NCBI GenBank assembly: GCA_016859345.1
Contig: CM029111.1
Location: 16,011,714 to 16,075,713 of the forward strand
From: Istiophorus platypterus
Taxonomy: Eukaryota > Chordata > Actinopteri > Istiophoriformes > Istiophoridae
DNA length: 64,000 nt
Reading direction: 5' to 3'
Positions 52,292 through 58,078 of the stretch are shown here, one piece after another. Each line of letters opens with the position of its first letter. Position 1 is the first letter of the stretch. Below the pieces are notes generated by a model that did not search any database, was not told where the DNA came from, and saw nothing but the letters and a program-made list of their open reading frames with translations. A program made the translations under genes and the position numbers.

Positions 52292-53455
52292 CCTCTTAAA
52301 AACCCTCTGTACACTACCTGCTCAGCACCAAACGCAGACCAACAAAGTTAACAACTGGCCGGTGAACAAATCGGAGCGTTTAGCAGCTAAAGATACACAT
52401 TTCCCTCAGGAGTTGGTAGAGACCTAAAGGAAGTAAGGGAGAGTCAATGTTACACTTGTACTTGTCATATGAGTGATAATATGGCCATTTTAAAAGTGCT
52501 CAGTATGTAAATTAGCACAAGTTCACTACGTCAACTCAGACAGCTCATGATAGGTCAGTATTACATTCACAACTTGTTTCCCCTGCCCCCTTGTGTCCAA
52601 AAAAAAAGCTTCATCTCAATGAAGTTGAGGATTAAATATAGAACCAAATCAACAAAAACAAAATATAGAACTAAAACAAAGCATAATGTAAAATTAGATT
52701 TCTGATAACGTTATCACCATTGTCGTCATGGCTGCTGATTTAGCTGAGATTTTTTAATTTTCTCTCTTTTTTTAATTGCTTCTGCTGCTTCAGGGTCTTC
52801 AAGTTGCTGGAGAAACATCCTGTTTTGCACTTGACAGTGTAATATCTCCCTCTTTTGGTTTTGATATTCTCCAGAAATAAAGACAGATAAAAGAAAAAGA
52901 AAGGTTTAGAAAAAGCCTATGAAATCGTTCTCGCCTGAGGCCTGTTGTCTGCAGCTGCCCACCCTCTGAACTGACTTGTTCCGTGGCTAGGCTCGACACA
53001 CGGAGTCCCTCTGAACGCGAGAACCCGGGCCGGGACGCGAGTCCGCCGTTACTGATCTCTGCTCGGTTCCCTTGCGTTTCCAGGCAGGTGTGTTTATTCC
53101 TCAAAAGAGGGGCCACGCAGAACGACGGGGACGAGGACGGCCAGGATCCTCTGAGCATAGCCGTGCAGCAGGCCAACGCCGACATAGTCACTCTGTAAGT
53201 CTATTTACATACAATTTTTTCTTTTAAAATTCTCCAGCTTTGACTGTTTTCTGTTTTCTTTGGGTTTTTTTTAAACACTCTGCTCTTTTCCCCTCCCTGT
53301 TCCTCAGGCTTCGCTTGGCCCGGATGAATGAGGAGATGCGGGAGTCGGAGGGACCGTTTGGACAGCCAGGTCAATACCCAACCAGCAGTCCTACCGAGCA
53401 GCAGTATAAGAAATGCATTCAGGAGTTTATCTGTCTCAATATAGCAGAGTGCTAG
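14271..53455 (+). CDS. acap3: acap3, ArfGAP with coiled-coil, ankyrin repeat and PH domains 3 (5'-partial, 23 coding exons in window)
   Basis: Multi-exon gene for a GTPase-activating protein of Arf GTPases (mainly Arf6) that acts at plasma and endosomal membranes, as known for the ACAP family. Seen here: 23 exons joined in frame encode BAR (about residues 17-246), PH (about 268-363), ArfGAP zinc finger (C418, C421, C438, C441 with arginine finger R446) and three ankyrin-type repeats (about 670-785). Numbering assumes 16 residues from an unseen exon 1. The total of about 832 residues fits human ACAP3 (about 834 from memory). ACAP3 is preferred over ACAP1 and ACAP2 because of segments such as LDEIDPYMKKLAAELDQLVI and FCPDELDSLFSYFDTG, and the CIQEF-type C-terminus. 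Exon 1 and the main promoter lie upstream of the window. Whether this is the a or b teleost duplicate cannot be told here. Identification is very secure. Confidence 0.97.
17868..18190 (+). repeat. Dispersed repeat copy, GCTAAC-rich family
   Basis: Contains cgaggttcacgtttatgatt, cattcatgttccccacaaga and tgctaaactggtggtgaac, all shared with the copies at 683-1345 or 43325-43560. Non-coding. Confidence 0.65.
18890..19190. other. CpG-rich intronic patch
   Basis: CpGs are frequent throughout (for example gccgccgccgggggcc and gcggccgagcgtgtgacgcc), in contrast to the AT-rich surroundings. No splice sites or conserved reading frame were recognised. It may be a small regulatory CpG island. Confidence 0.3.
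19640..19990 (+). repeat. Dispersed repeat (CATCCATGGxTACAxTGCAAA family), copy 1
   Basis: Shares with 42055-42390 and 48460-48760 the ordered blocks 'CCAGAAC/GAGAAC TTGCCTGA', 'TTTTC..CAGTATCAAA..AATCCAGTGATA', 'CATCCATGGxTACA' and 'GCTAATTCxGCATAATTTTxATGG'. The three copies all sit in acap3 introns in the same orientation. No coding capacity. Confidence 0.7.
20232..20291 (+). repeat. (TA)n microsatellite abutting the exon 3 acceptor region
   Basis: About 30 perfect TA units, preceded by GTAT repeats. It ends only 29 bases before exon 3 begins at 20321, so the branch point and polypyrimidine tract must lie within or just after it. Confidence 0.95.
20321..20440 (+). CDS. acap3: acap3 exon 3 (BAR domain, residues 36-75)
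   Basis: Acceptor gtctccacag and donor ATCTCG|gtgagt; 120 nt, phase 0 at both ends. It encodes 40 residues beginning LVKLCSGMIEAGKAYVSANK and including FVNGIRDLSQQC, matching ACAP3 rather than ACAP2 (which has LVKLCIAMIDTGKAF here). Confidence 0.97.
20441..21248 (+). other. acap3: Intron 3
   Basis: Unremarkable intron of about 0.8 kb with T-rich and A-rich runs and a strong polypyrimidine tract before exon 4 (a run of T near 21185-21200). No other feature is seen. Confidence 0.9.
21249..21302 (+). CDS. acap3: acap3 exon 4 (BAR domain, residues 76-93)
   Basis: Acceptor ctctttgcag and donor CACATG|gtaggt; 54 nt, phase 0. It encodes ECLEKCGESLQEIINYHM. Human ACAP3 has ECLQRFADSLQEVVNYHM, so two adjacent positions differ (K-C-G versus R-F-A), while the helix register is kept. 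Confidence 0.97.
22988..23014. other. Perfect 11-bp inverted repeat with 5-base loop
   Basis: TTATGTCCTAC and GTAGGACATAA flank TCTCT. It is an isolated hairpin in intron 4; it has no U-run terminator or conserved context, so no role is assigned. Confidence 0.6.
24637..24905 (+). repeat. Ancient dispersed repeat, GAGGAGGTTATGTT family
   Basis: Ordered blocks are gaggaggttatgttattacc, gtcagcaggattac, accaaactcggtggaggga, cggatcgggtgaaagggggc and ctgggaatgttttatcac. I recognise these from a very widespread vertebrate and invertebrate interspersed repeat. The copy is diverged and non-coding. Confidence 0.65.
30344..30402 (+). CDS. acap3: acap3 exon 5 (BAR domain, residues 94-113)
   Basis: Acceptor ctgtttcag and donor AAAGA|gtgagt; 59 nt, ending in phase 2 so that the Glu113 codon is split. 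It encodes ILFDQAQRSVKHQLHNFVK plus GA. Human ACAP3 has ILFDQAQRSVRQQLQSFVKE. Confidence 0.97.
30757..30940 (+). CDS. acap3: acap3 exon 6 (BAR domain, residues 114-174)
   Basis: Acceptor acctccgccag and donor CTACAG|gtcagg; 184 nt. It encodes DVRKFKETKKHFDRVREDME and, further on, HEVEEAASSLSVTRKCFRHL and ALDYVLQ. These are hallmark BAR helices of the ACAP family with charged, amphipathic repeats. The third donor intron position is C rather than A or G, a mild deviation. Confidence 0.97.
30941..31581 (+). other. acap3: Intron 6
   Basis: Ordinary AT-rich intron of about 640 bases with a pyrimidine-rich end. No further feature is recognised. Confidence 0.9.
31582..31626 (+). CDS. acap3: acap3 exon 7 (BAR domain, residues 175-189)
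   Basis: Small 45-nt, phase-0 exon between ttttcctgcag and GACTCT|gtaagt. It encodes INVLQAKKKFEILDS, nearly identical to human ACAP3 and distinct from ACAP2 (INVLQSKRRSEILKS). Its separation from exon 8 is only 122 bases. Confidence 0.97.
31749..31844 (+). CDS. acap3: acap3 exon 8 (BAR domain, residues 190-221)
   Basis: Acceptor tcccgacccag and donor GCGGAG|gtgagc; 96 nt, phase 0. It encodes MLSFMHAQYSLFQQGYNLLD followed by EIDPYMKKLAAE. The exon length is a multiple of three, so skipping would keep frame but delete 32 residues of the last BAR helices. A CTCATG array follows the donor closely. Confidence 0.97.
31889..32040 (+). repeat. (CTCATG)n hexanucleotide array in intron 8
   Basis: About 25 six-base units, mostly CTCATG with CTCATT, CTCGTG and CTCTTG variants. 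It begins 44 bases after the exon 8 donor. Nineteen units contain TCAT, i.e. the YCAY tetramer. The array is open in several frames, which is a consequence of its hexamer period and not evidence of coding. Confidence 0.95.
32041..32643 (+). other. acap3: Remainder of intron 8
   Basis: No exon is seen. The stretch holds T-rich and GTT-repeat tracts (about 32180-32210 and 32585-32620) leading into the exon 9 acceptor. Confidence 0.85.
32644..32718 (+). CDS. acap3: acap3 exon 9 (end of BAR domain, residues 222-246)
   Basis: Acceptor gactttcag and donor CAGAGG|gtgagt; 75 nt, phase 0. It encodes LDQLVIDSAMEKREMEHKHA and TIQQR, matching human ACAP3 LDQLVIDSAVEKREMERKHAAIQQR. It closes the BAR coiled coil. 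Confidence 0.97.
32719..35407 (+). other. acap3: Intron 9
   Basis: Holds a CA/CGCA microsatellite at about 33410-33510 and GCTAAC-family repeat fragments at 33985-34100 and 34590-34735, plus a reverse-oriented fragment of the same family near 34490-34550. No other coding sequence is seen before the microexon. Confidence 0.85.
33413..33510 (+). repeat. (CGCA)n/(CA)n compound microsatellite
   Basis: A core of about ten CGCA units is flanked by CA repeats. The alternating purine-pyrimidine tract could adopt Z-DNA. Non-coding. Confidence 0.9.
35408..35419 (+). CDS. acap3: acap3 exon 10, 12-nt microexon (residues 247-250, TLMQ)
   Basis: The 12 bases ACCCTCATGCAG sit between a good acceptor (gccatctcccctcag) and a strong donor (gtgagt). 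They encode TLMQ in the correct phase 0 between exon 9 (ending QQR) and exon 11 (starting DFSYDD). Human ACAP3 has TLLQ at this position, as I recall, while ACAP2 goes directly from QQK to DFSS. The microexon lengthens the BAR-PH linker by four residues and can be skipped in frame. Upstream TGC motifs (35365 and 35375) in a pyrimidine-rich context resemble sites used by the neuronal splicing factor SRRM4. Confidence 0.88.
37160..37790 (+). repeat. Dispersed repeat with CAGTTTATTTGTATAGCAC start
   Basis: Begins with ccagtttatttgtatagcac and carries aactgggagtttgtttcaga, gctgattctccctgttt, ctggccagcctgag and tctagcagcagcattctgc blocks that I recognise from a common teleost interspersed repeat. 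No open reading frame of note. Family not assigned. Confidence 0.55.
38380..39470. promoter_or_regulatory. acap3: Intronic CpG island, candidate internal promoter
   Basis: About 1.1 kb is strikingly GC- and CpG-rich inside an AT-rich intron. It contains ATTGG (about 38430), a GC box GGGCGG at 38585-38590 and a strong donor CTGGAG|gtaaga with its GT at 39026. Open frames inside it differ on every strand and show no recognisable protein, as expected of a CpG island. If transcription started here, the exon ending at 39025 could join exon 11. The first in-frame ATG would then be Met271 (context gtgATGG), giving a protein without the BAR domain. Promoter activity is inferred. Confidence 0.45.
41463..41575 (+). 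CDS. acap3: acap3 exon 11 (linker and start of PH domain, residues 251-288)
   Basis: Acceptor cgtctttcag and donor AACAG|gtaagt; 113 nt, ending in phase 2 within Arg288. It encodes DFSYDDSKVEFNVDAPNGVV then MEGYLFKRASNAFKTWN. The PH domain begins at about residue 268; the YLFKRASN strand-loop contributes to phosphoinositide binding in ACAP family members. Confidence 0.97.
41576..42753 (+). other. acap3: Intron 11
   Basis: Carries copy 2 of the CATCCATGG repeat family (42055-42390) and AT-rich sequence. Nothing else is seen. Confidence 0.85.
42055..42390 (+). repeat. Dispersed repeat (CATCCATGGxTACAxTGCAAA family), copy 2
   Basis: Shares gaacttgcttgagaatc, acatccatgggtacactgca and gctaattcagcata blocks with 19640-19990 and 48460-48760 in the same order and orientation. 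Confidence 0.7.
42754..42805 (+). CDS. acap3: acap3 exon 12 (PH domain, residues 289-305)
   Basis: Acceptor tctctctag; 52 nt. It encodes RWFSIQNSQLVYQKKLK, identical to the human PH strand segment. The exon ends CTCAAG and is followed by gcaagt, a GC donor rather than GT. The position is fixed by frame continuity with exon 13 and by the conserved KKLKD junction. GC-AG introns typically keep the rest of the donor consensus, as here. Confidence 0.93.
42806..43164 (+). other. acap3: Intron 12, GC-AG type
   Basis: Intron of 359 bases starting gcaagt and ending gctccgcag. It contains two G runs (about 42880-42890 and 43057-43072) and no further feature. Confidence 0.85.
43165..43265 (+). CDS. acap3: acap3 exon 13 (PH domain, residues 306-339)
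   Basis: Acceptor gctccgcag and donor TCCAA|gtaagg; 101 nt, ending in phase 2. It encodes DSLTVVVEDLRLCSVKPCED and IERRFCFEVVSPS. The VKPCEDIERRFCFEV strand matches ACAP3 (ACAP2 has VKHCEDIERRFCFEV). Confidence 0.97.
43325..43560 (+). repeat. Dispersed repeat fragment, GCTAAC-family 5' part, in intron 13
   Basis: Most of the 381-base intron 13 (43266-43646) is this copy. It carries gctgtgggatggattgttct, acattcatgttccccaga and tttggtgattccctggc, in the same order as at 17915-18020. Confidence 0.6.
43647..43758 (+). CDS. acap3: acap3 exon 14 (PH domain C-terminal helix, residues 340-376)
   Basis: Acceptor tttctacag and donor ATAGAG|gtgagt; 112 nt. It encodes SCMLQAESEKLRQAWIQAVQ then ASIASAYRESPDTYYIE. 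This is the PH C-terminal amphipathic helix with its invariant Trp, followed by the ACAP3-type AYRESPD linker. Confidence 0.97.
43759..44784 (+). other. acap3: Intron 14, mostly dispersed repeats
   Basis: Contains an AAGTACTTTT-family fragment (43830-44060) with a small palindromic TATGATCA triplet repeat near 43975-43997. A TTTGGGAAAT-type copy lies at 44085-44335 and an ATTAATC-family fragment at 44495-44580. The acceptor (ttcatatttag) has a weak pyrimidine tract. Confidence 0.8.
44785..44993 (+). CDS. acap3: acap3 exon 15 (linker and ArfGAP zinc finger, residues 377-446)
   Basis: Acceptor catatttag and donor CCACAG|gtagag; 209 nt. It encodes a Ser/Thr-rich linker (HLDRTASPSTSSIDSASEPR) and the ArfGAP core. 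Zinc ligands C418, C421, C438 and C441 show the exact C-x2-C-x16-C-x2-C spacing around GQADPRWASINLGILL. The catalytic arginine finger R446 (in CSGIHR) has its codon split across the exon 15/16 boundary. All key residues for GAP activity are present. Confidence 0.97.
44994..47061 (+). other. acap3: Intron 15 (about 2.1 kb)
   Basis: Contains an AAGTACTT-family fragment (45095-45245), a C run at 46083-46096 and a TTTGTGTCTC-type minisatellite (46530-46785). No exon is recognised. Confidence 0.85.
46530..46785 (+). repeat. Minisatellite with units like TCATTTTGTGTCTCTTTGTG
   Basis: About ten or more diverged units near 21 bp, each with a CATTTT-GTGTCTC-TTTGTGCT core. It is flanked by atgagaaaatgggcccctgg (about 46419) and by ctggcccaggggcttcctg (about 46846), which I recall as the flanks of this fish repeat. 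It stays open in more than one frame because of its biased composition, not because it codes. Confidence 0.7.
47062..47131 (+). CDS. acap3: acap3 exon 16 (ArfGAP domain, residues 447-469)
   Basis: Acceptor ttttgttgcag and donor TTAAAG|gtacag; 70 nt. The first base completes catalytic Arg446. It encodes SLGVHCSKVRSLTLDSWEPE then LLK, nearly invariant among ACAP proteins; GVHCSKV distinguishes ACAP3 from ACAP2 (GVHFSKV). Confidence 0.97.
47205..47545 (+). repeat. Dispersed repeat copy, TTTGGGAAAT-type family, in intron 16
   Basis: Intron 16 (47132-47656) is largely this repeat. It contains gataaagatcgataccactc, atgaagctac, gctagcttagcttagcc and ttaattaac-like blocks shared with 44085-44335 and 1375-1680. 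Confidence 0.65.
47657..47751 (+). CDS. acap3: acap3 exon 17 (ArfGAP domain, residues 470-501)
   Basis: Acceptor ttccctgtag and donor TCGAG|gtagga; 95 nt, ending in phase 2. It encodes LMCELGNSVINHIYEGSYQE and QGLKKPLPSSS. LMCELGN is the conserved GAP helix; the downstream part is variable between paralogues. Confidence 0.97.
47855..48072 (+). CDS. acap3: acap3 exon 18 (end of ArfGAP domain and basic linker, residues 502-574)
   Basis: Acceptor cccctgcag and donor TCCGCAG|gtagtt; 218 nt. It encodes QEKEAWIKAKYVEKKFLKKL, the last ArfGAP helix, then a strongly basic Arg/Lys-rich stretch (RKPERRWSVKKCRRH and PKTRRRYRQ), then a Ser/Thr/Pro run (STSPSTLSA). Human ACAP3 has an Arg-rich linker at the same position, so the basic character is conserved although the sequence is not. 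It could bind membranes or act as a nuclear localisation signal. Confidence 0.96.
48073..49132 (+). other. acap3: Intron 18
   Basis: Contains copy 3 of the CATCCATGG repeat family (48460-48760); otherwise AT-rich. No exon is seen. Confidence 0.85.
48460..48760 (+). repeat. Dispersed repeat (CATCCATGGxTACAxTGCAAA family), copy 3
   Basis: Shares agagaacttgcctgaaaatc, cagtatcaaaggcatccagt, ctccatgggtacaccacaaa and gctaaattcagcacaatctt with the copies at 19640 and 42055. Confidence 0.7.
49133..49222 (+). CDS. acap3: acap3 exon 19 (linker, residues 575-604)
   Basis: Acceptor gtctcttgcag and donor CTCGAA|gtaagt; 90 nt. It encodes VAKFRRESLFCPDELDSLFS then YFDTGSGPR. The FCPDELDSLFSYFD block is a hallmark of ACAP3, absent from ACAP1 and ACAP2 as I know them. 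Confidence 0.96.
49445..49537 (+). CDS. acap3: acap3 exon 20 (Ser/Gly-rich linker, residues 605-634)
   Basis: Acceptor tggtccggcag and donor GAGGAGG|gtgagt; 93 nt. It encodes LSSDSGLGGSTDGSTDILVF and GSVVDSVTEE, closely parallel to human ACAP3 (LSSDSGLGGSSDGSSDVLAF). The preceding intron 19 is 222 bases. The segment looks disordered and rich in potential phosphorylation sites. Confidence 0.96.
49734..49960 (+). CDS. acap3: acap3 exon 21 (acidic linker and first ankyrin repeat, residues 635-710)
   Basis: Acceptor gatcctcag and donor ATCGGG|gtgagc; 227 nt. It encodes an acidic tract (CEVSEDSSGEAELEAEPE), then LHPGALLYKASKARNLPVMA and EALAHGADVNLVNDEDEG, the start of the ankyrin region (AHGADVN and KTPLIQAVIG motifs). 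Confidence 0.97.
49961..51213 (+). other. acap3: Intron 21
   Basis: The 5' part (about 50055-50345) is a dispersed repeat containing gatgatgtcataatgatgtc and tgcattatgggaaatgtagg, familiar from fish genomes. The rest is AT-rich with no exon. Confidence 0.8.
51214..51323 (+). CDS. acap3: acap3 exon 22 (ankyrin repeats, residues 711-747)
   Basis: Acceptor ttatttcag and donor ACGGG|gtgagt; 110 nt, ending in phase 2. It encodes GSLIACEFLLQNAADVNQRD and TRGRGPLHHATYLGHT. GPLHHATYLGHTG is a canonical ankyrin helix pair. Confidence 0.97.
51324..53083 (+). other. acap3: Intron 22
   Basis: About 1.8 kb with a poly(A) run at 52265-52291 and nothing else recognised. The acceptor is gcgtttccag. Confidence 0.85.
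53084..53194 (+). CDS. acap3: acap3 exon 23 (ankyrin repeats, residues 748-784)
   Basis: Acceptor gcgtttccag and donor ACTCT|gtaagt; 111 nt. It encodes QVCLFLKRGATQNDGDEDGQ and DPLSIAVQQANADIVT, the last ankyrin repeat. The acidic NDGDEDGQ loop differs from human (HALDQEQR). Intron 23 is only 113 bases. Confidence 0.97.
53308..53455 (+). CDS. acap3: acap3 exon 24 (canonical C-terminus, residues 785-832, stop TAG)
   Basis: Acceptor tgttcctcag; it reads LRLARMNEEMRESEGPFGQP, then a Pro/Ser-rich stretch and KKCIQEFICLNIAEC before TAG at 53453-53455. This matches the human ACAP3 end (RRCIQEFISLHLEES). Inside the exon, CCAG|gtcaat (GT at 53370) is a usable though weak donor that would shorten the exon to 53308-53369 and join it in frame to the downstream exon at 61215/61218. 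The choice is read-through of the donor versus splicing. Confidence 0.96.
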
Positions 53456-54088
53456 AGCCGGGCCCAGTCGGGTTAAAGGACAGCGTAAGACCAGTGCAGG
53501 GGGTGCCAAGAGACATTTGACTGACTGAGAGAGAGACCTGTCGTTGGGGGGCGGGGATTCCTCCACTTGTTCTCTCGAACAATAACTATTCACCACCACA
53601 TTTAAAACTCAATCTCCACGTCAGATATATCCAGAAGTATTTCTAGTGTTCCTCTCCCCCAGCACTGTCTGTCTGATTTAGACCGGAAACCGGAATGTAC
53701 CGGTACTCGGCTCCCCTCTCAGGATCACAAGAGAAACTCAGTGTTAACCCCCTTTAACTGATGTCAGACTTGGGCGACTGACTTCGCCACGGGGGGAAAA
53801 AAAAACAAATCAGTGTAGATGAGCGTAGTGAAATCCAGTCAGTCCAATCATAGCCGACTTGGGGGGGAAAAAATCACTGCCAGGGAAGGGCTAGCCACCC
53901 TTTTTCTTCTTTTTTCTTTAAAAAAGATTATCCAGCAGCATAAGTGTCAAGCAATCAGTAGACCACCAACAAAGTCAGCAGCAGTGTATTCAGGGACCAC
54001 ATTTGCCCTTTAGTTGGGGGTTTTCGAGGTTACAGGGTGCTCTGAACCAAAGACCTGCAGCAGCTCATTTGTCCCAGCAGTTCTAGGT

Positions 54089-54094
54089 ATTAAA
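54089..54094 (+). terminator. acap3: Candidate proximal polyadenylation signal ATTAAA
   Basis: ATTAAA is followed within 10-25 bases by a T/GT-rich stretch (ttattgtgttgccattgttg). It would give a short 3' UTR of about 0.65 kb. Confidence 0.4.
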
Positions 54095-57000
54095 TTTATT
54101 GTGTTGCCATTGTTGCGCTAAGCGGAAAGAGATATTTTGGGGCGCCCTCGGTTCTGGAAGTGGACGTCCCATTCGTTTTTCCTCATTGATGATGTTTTAC
54201 ATGACTCAACAGTTAAGAGGCCATCTGTGGTTTTGGATCTGCGTTCAGAAACTCTCCCGGTTCAATCATCAGAACAAAACATAAACAGCTGCATGCATGA
54301 GAAAAATGCCTGGTTCTGTGATTTAAAAAGGGGGGGCTGCGTACACGAAAACTTCGACTCTCAAGGTGCATTTTGGCGAGAGATGCCCAATCACAGAGCA
54401 TAAAAGTGAACAAGTTAAACAAGTTTAACTTTTAAACTTTTAACTTTTAAAATCTGGTTCAATTGAGGCGAATCTCAGCAACCGTGGCACCGCCTTTTGT
54501 TCCCAAGGGTTTTGAATTGGTTCCATACCTCTGGCTGGCTTTCTCTCCATTGTCGGGCAGACCAGGCTCGTGGGTATCGTAGCACTTGAAGCCGTCCACC
54601 GTAACAAAATGACGGGCAAGGCGTGATTTCTCAGAAACGAAGTAGGAATAATGAAAACTGGGTGGTCGTAACGTGAACTTAGAGCATCGTTATACCATCC
54701 AGGAGAGTCCTGTAATTCTGTGTAAAGAAAAACTTTAAAATGAGACTAAAGAACGGGGGGAAAAAAACACCACCTCTGGAACCAGCCCCACCCCCTACAA
54801 GCCGTCCAACCCCACTCCACAGCGCCGTACAGTTCCTGTAGCACAGATGAGTCTGGGAAAAATGCCAAATTGATGAGTACAGGGTGATGCAGCCAATTCA
54901 CTTGCCTGTGATCAATTAAATCTGATCTGGCTGTGCTTTTTTTTTTTTCTTACCTTAGGCTCTTTTGCTCATGCACGTGTGATAAATGGTGGCATAGCTC
55001 TTTTAATTTAACATTGTGACGGTCATGAAAGGGTTAACCTTGAGGCTGCGATAACTGTGACCGAGAGTAAATGATCTCACAATCATTTCTCCGTATTGAT
55101 CAAGAGACCGATCGAGTGAAGCTTTTACCTTCGATTAAAAGCGAAATTATGCACTTTTTTCTTACCAACAGTGATTTGAATTTACGTTTTGCTCTTATTC
55201 CGTCGTCGTACCTTCATTTTATTTTACTTCTCGGAATAGGTTGCTTTTTTTCTTTTTCTGTTTCTTTTTTTTTCCCTTTTCTTTAACTTATGACAAAAAT
55301 CCCAGAGCAATAGTGCAATGATTATTTCAGTACAGATAATCTGTATTTTTTTGTATTACGTTTGACAGCAATGCAGATGGTATTTTTTTAAGCTGGATAT
55401 ATTTTGTTAGTTTTTATTTTCGCTGAGCACTCACACATAGCGCCAGTATTATATTCTCATTATGAGAAAGAGAGCCAACACTCCACAGTGTCATAATATA
55501 CAGTCACTGGGAGTAATTCTGCAGCACAAACTGCAAGTGGAAGATGGACGTTTTTGATAAGTCACACGTGTATTACTGTATATACAGTATTTGTACGTTG
55601 TTTGTTTATGGTAATCTAACGTATCATGATTAGGACTATGATAGATCTGTTCTTTGTTTATAGTGCATGGGTTGGCTGTCACTCAGGTCTTCCAAAGCCC
55701 TGTTGCTTTTTGTTTATTTCTGTACCCAGTGTATGTGAAAATTTGACATTTAGTATTGATAAATAATGTTAATATCCATGTTAAATATATATATATATAT
55801 ATTATATATATATGTATGTATATATATATACCTCCAAATCATAACAACAGTGCATGGAATGACTTTCATGAGAAAAATCAATAGACTGCGCCCCCCCATC
55901 CCCTTTTTTCCCCACTGTCCTCTAAAAGCAGGATAATGTTTCTGCAAAAAGCTTGATGACAATGTTCATGTCACCTTGGCAACCCCCCAAAAACTCTATT
56001 TAAGAGCCATTATTTATCCTCTAAAATGTGACAGGCCTGATGCTTATCTTTCATTTGAAGCCCCTCGGTGGATCACAGTAAATGACGGTGATCCAGAAGG
56101 CGCTGGAGACGACTGTTAGTTGAAGCGTTGAACAGTTATCAGGGGTAAAATTAGCCTAAAGGAAAATGCCGATGAATGATCCTTTTTCCCCAGAGATGTT
56201 GCTCGTCTTTCACGGATGCTATGGACTGTTGGGGTTTAGTTCAAACCAAAGACCGGAGACAGTTTGTCAGAGAGCCAGCAAGTATTATTTTTTACTATTT
56301 TCTCTCTCATAGTAGGCCATGATTATTTTTTAACTTTGGTTTTGAACCTTTTTTTTTTTTTTAAAGAGCGAGGTCTTCCTCAGGGTTATTAGTTATTGGT
56401 TTTAAACTTCTGCTTGACTAAGAAAAAAATTAAAAATACCCTCTACTAACTTCTTAAGTCAAACCATTATATTTCAATGGGCAATAAATTTCTAAATAGC
56501 CCAAATTGGCCATCAGAAGTGCAATCAACAGATGCTAAAAATTGGACGTATTGGTCCAGCAAGCTGCTACATATTAAAGCCCTGACGCAGAGACATGATT
56601 ATCGTCCTCTACATATGTCAAATCGCACCTTTAAGAACCAAGATGAAAAGAAAAAGTCTCGTTTTGAGGCAGCTGACTTGATAAAAGAGAGGAGATATTG
56701 CAAGAAACGTTTGCAATAATGATTAAAAAATCTGGTCACAACAGAAAAGTAGCACAGCAAAAATCTTTGGGAGAGCTAGCAGCTAACATGTTAGCTAGTC
56801 AGGAACAAGTCAGCACTTGTCAGCCTTGTTATTTACTTTGTACAAGGAAGTTTACTTCCTGTCATTTTGTTTTCTTTGTTGTACCTTATTTCATACTATA
56901 AAGAATTTTATTGAAGGAGGGGAAAAAAAGTTCTCTGAGCTAACGAGCCTGCTATCTGTCATAGCATTAACTAGCAAGCTTGTTAGCTTCTTTGCTAACG

Positions 57001-58052
57001 GGACAATAAGCTCACAAAGCTTATTCAGCTCGTTGCCCTCTTGTAGAGGAGCTTTTACTCCAACAGAGGAGGTTAAACAGAAGCGGACGGTGCTACATAG
57101 CCAATGAGCTACGATAGCGTCCTCCATTTTTGCACTCTCTGGATTTACGGTCCCTCAGAGTTTGAGGCGGCTTGCTGTTGCTCAGCGGCGCTAAAACGTG
57201 AGTCAGAGTTCACCGAAGTTGACCTTGAGCTTTCCTCCCTGCGAGTGAATCCACCGATGGTGGCGATTCCACTTAAATGTATCGATTTCACCACAAAATT
57301 TTGCCATTCTGAATTGATTTTAAAGAATATTCAGACCAGCCTCCCTTCAGCAAAAAGAAACGATGCAACCCCCCTTTCTCTGACTCCGTCTTCCTCCCTA
57401 ATCACTTCCATACAGCGCCGAACTTGTATTTGCCAACACATTGTGCGGAGGCCTTTAGCTCTGGGATGTGTTTAAAGGGACGTGGCAGCAGCAGGAAGAC
57501 CAACTCCCTCCTCTCTTTTCTCCCTCTCTCTATCTCTTCCCTCGCTTGCTCGTCAAGTTACCGATTTTCGAGGCACTTTTGAAACGCACCATCGCTCGTA
57601 ATCCAGCCTTTACCCACTTAGTGCAGTATTTTTACCTAAGCTCGTGGATTTTACCGATACCGAACGATGTCAACACTAACAAAACAGCCGTTTACATCGA
57701 GCCACTGAATGATTATGTCTTGTACAGTACGACGTGTCTACGGTGAATCAGTCAGTGCGTCAATGAGTTGACTGTTGTGTATATAGACTAAGAAAAAAAA
57801 ACAAAAAACTATTAACACTTTAACTGCTTGCTTCTTACATGCAATTTTTAACTTTGTTGTATTTTTTCTGTCTATGACTGTTATCTGTACAATTTCTTTG
57901 AAAATTGTGAGGGAACGTGTGTCTCTCAGTACACGGTACCTGTGGATATTAACACTAACTGCTACTTATGTTTGTTTTTTTGTTATTTTTTTGTTTTGTT
58001 TTTGTTTTTTTGGTTAATAACTCCTCCCGGTGTCTTCTGAAATGGTACTGAA

Positions 58053-58058
58053 AATAAA
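58053..58058 (+). terminator. acap3: Polyadenylation signal AATAAA for the canonical transcript
   Basis: AATAAA in actgaaaataaatggaag is followed by a T-rich element (about 58090-58120). Its placement at the end of a long stop-rich region suggests the distal 3' end of the exon 24 isoform. Confidence 0.6.
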
Positions 58059-58078
58059 TGGAAGATGTGACTAAAAGC

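Larger units (their letters stand above)
53456..58078 (+). other. acap3: 3' UTR of canonical acap3 transcript
   Basis: Long untranslated sequence after the TAG. It contains a proximal ATTAAA at 54089-54094 with a GT-rich downstream stretch, and AATAAA at 58053-58058 followed by T-rich sequence. Pumilio-type TGTATATA motifs lie at 55577-55584 and 57778-57785, with an AT microsatellite near 55786-55830. No conserved coding sequence is seen. The end point is approximate and the use of each signal is inferred. Confidence 0.7.

Noticed and set aside
53201..53599. 132-residue minus-strand frame opposite exon 24
   Set aside because: It overlaps the securely identified acap3 terminal exon and shows no independent protein similarity.
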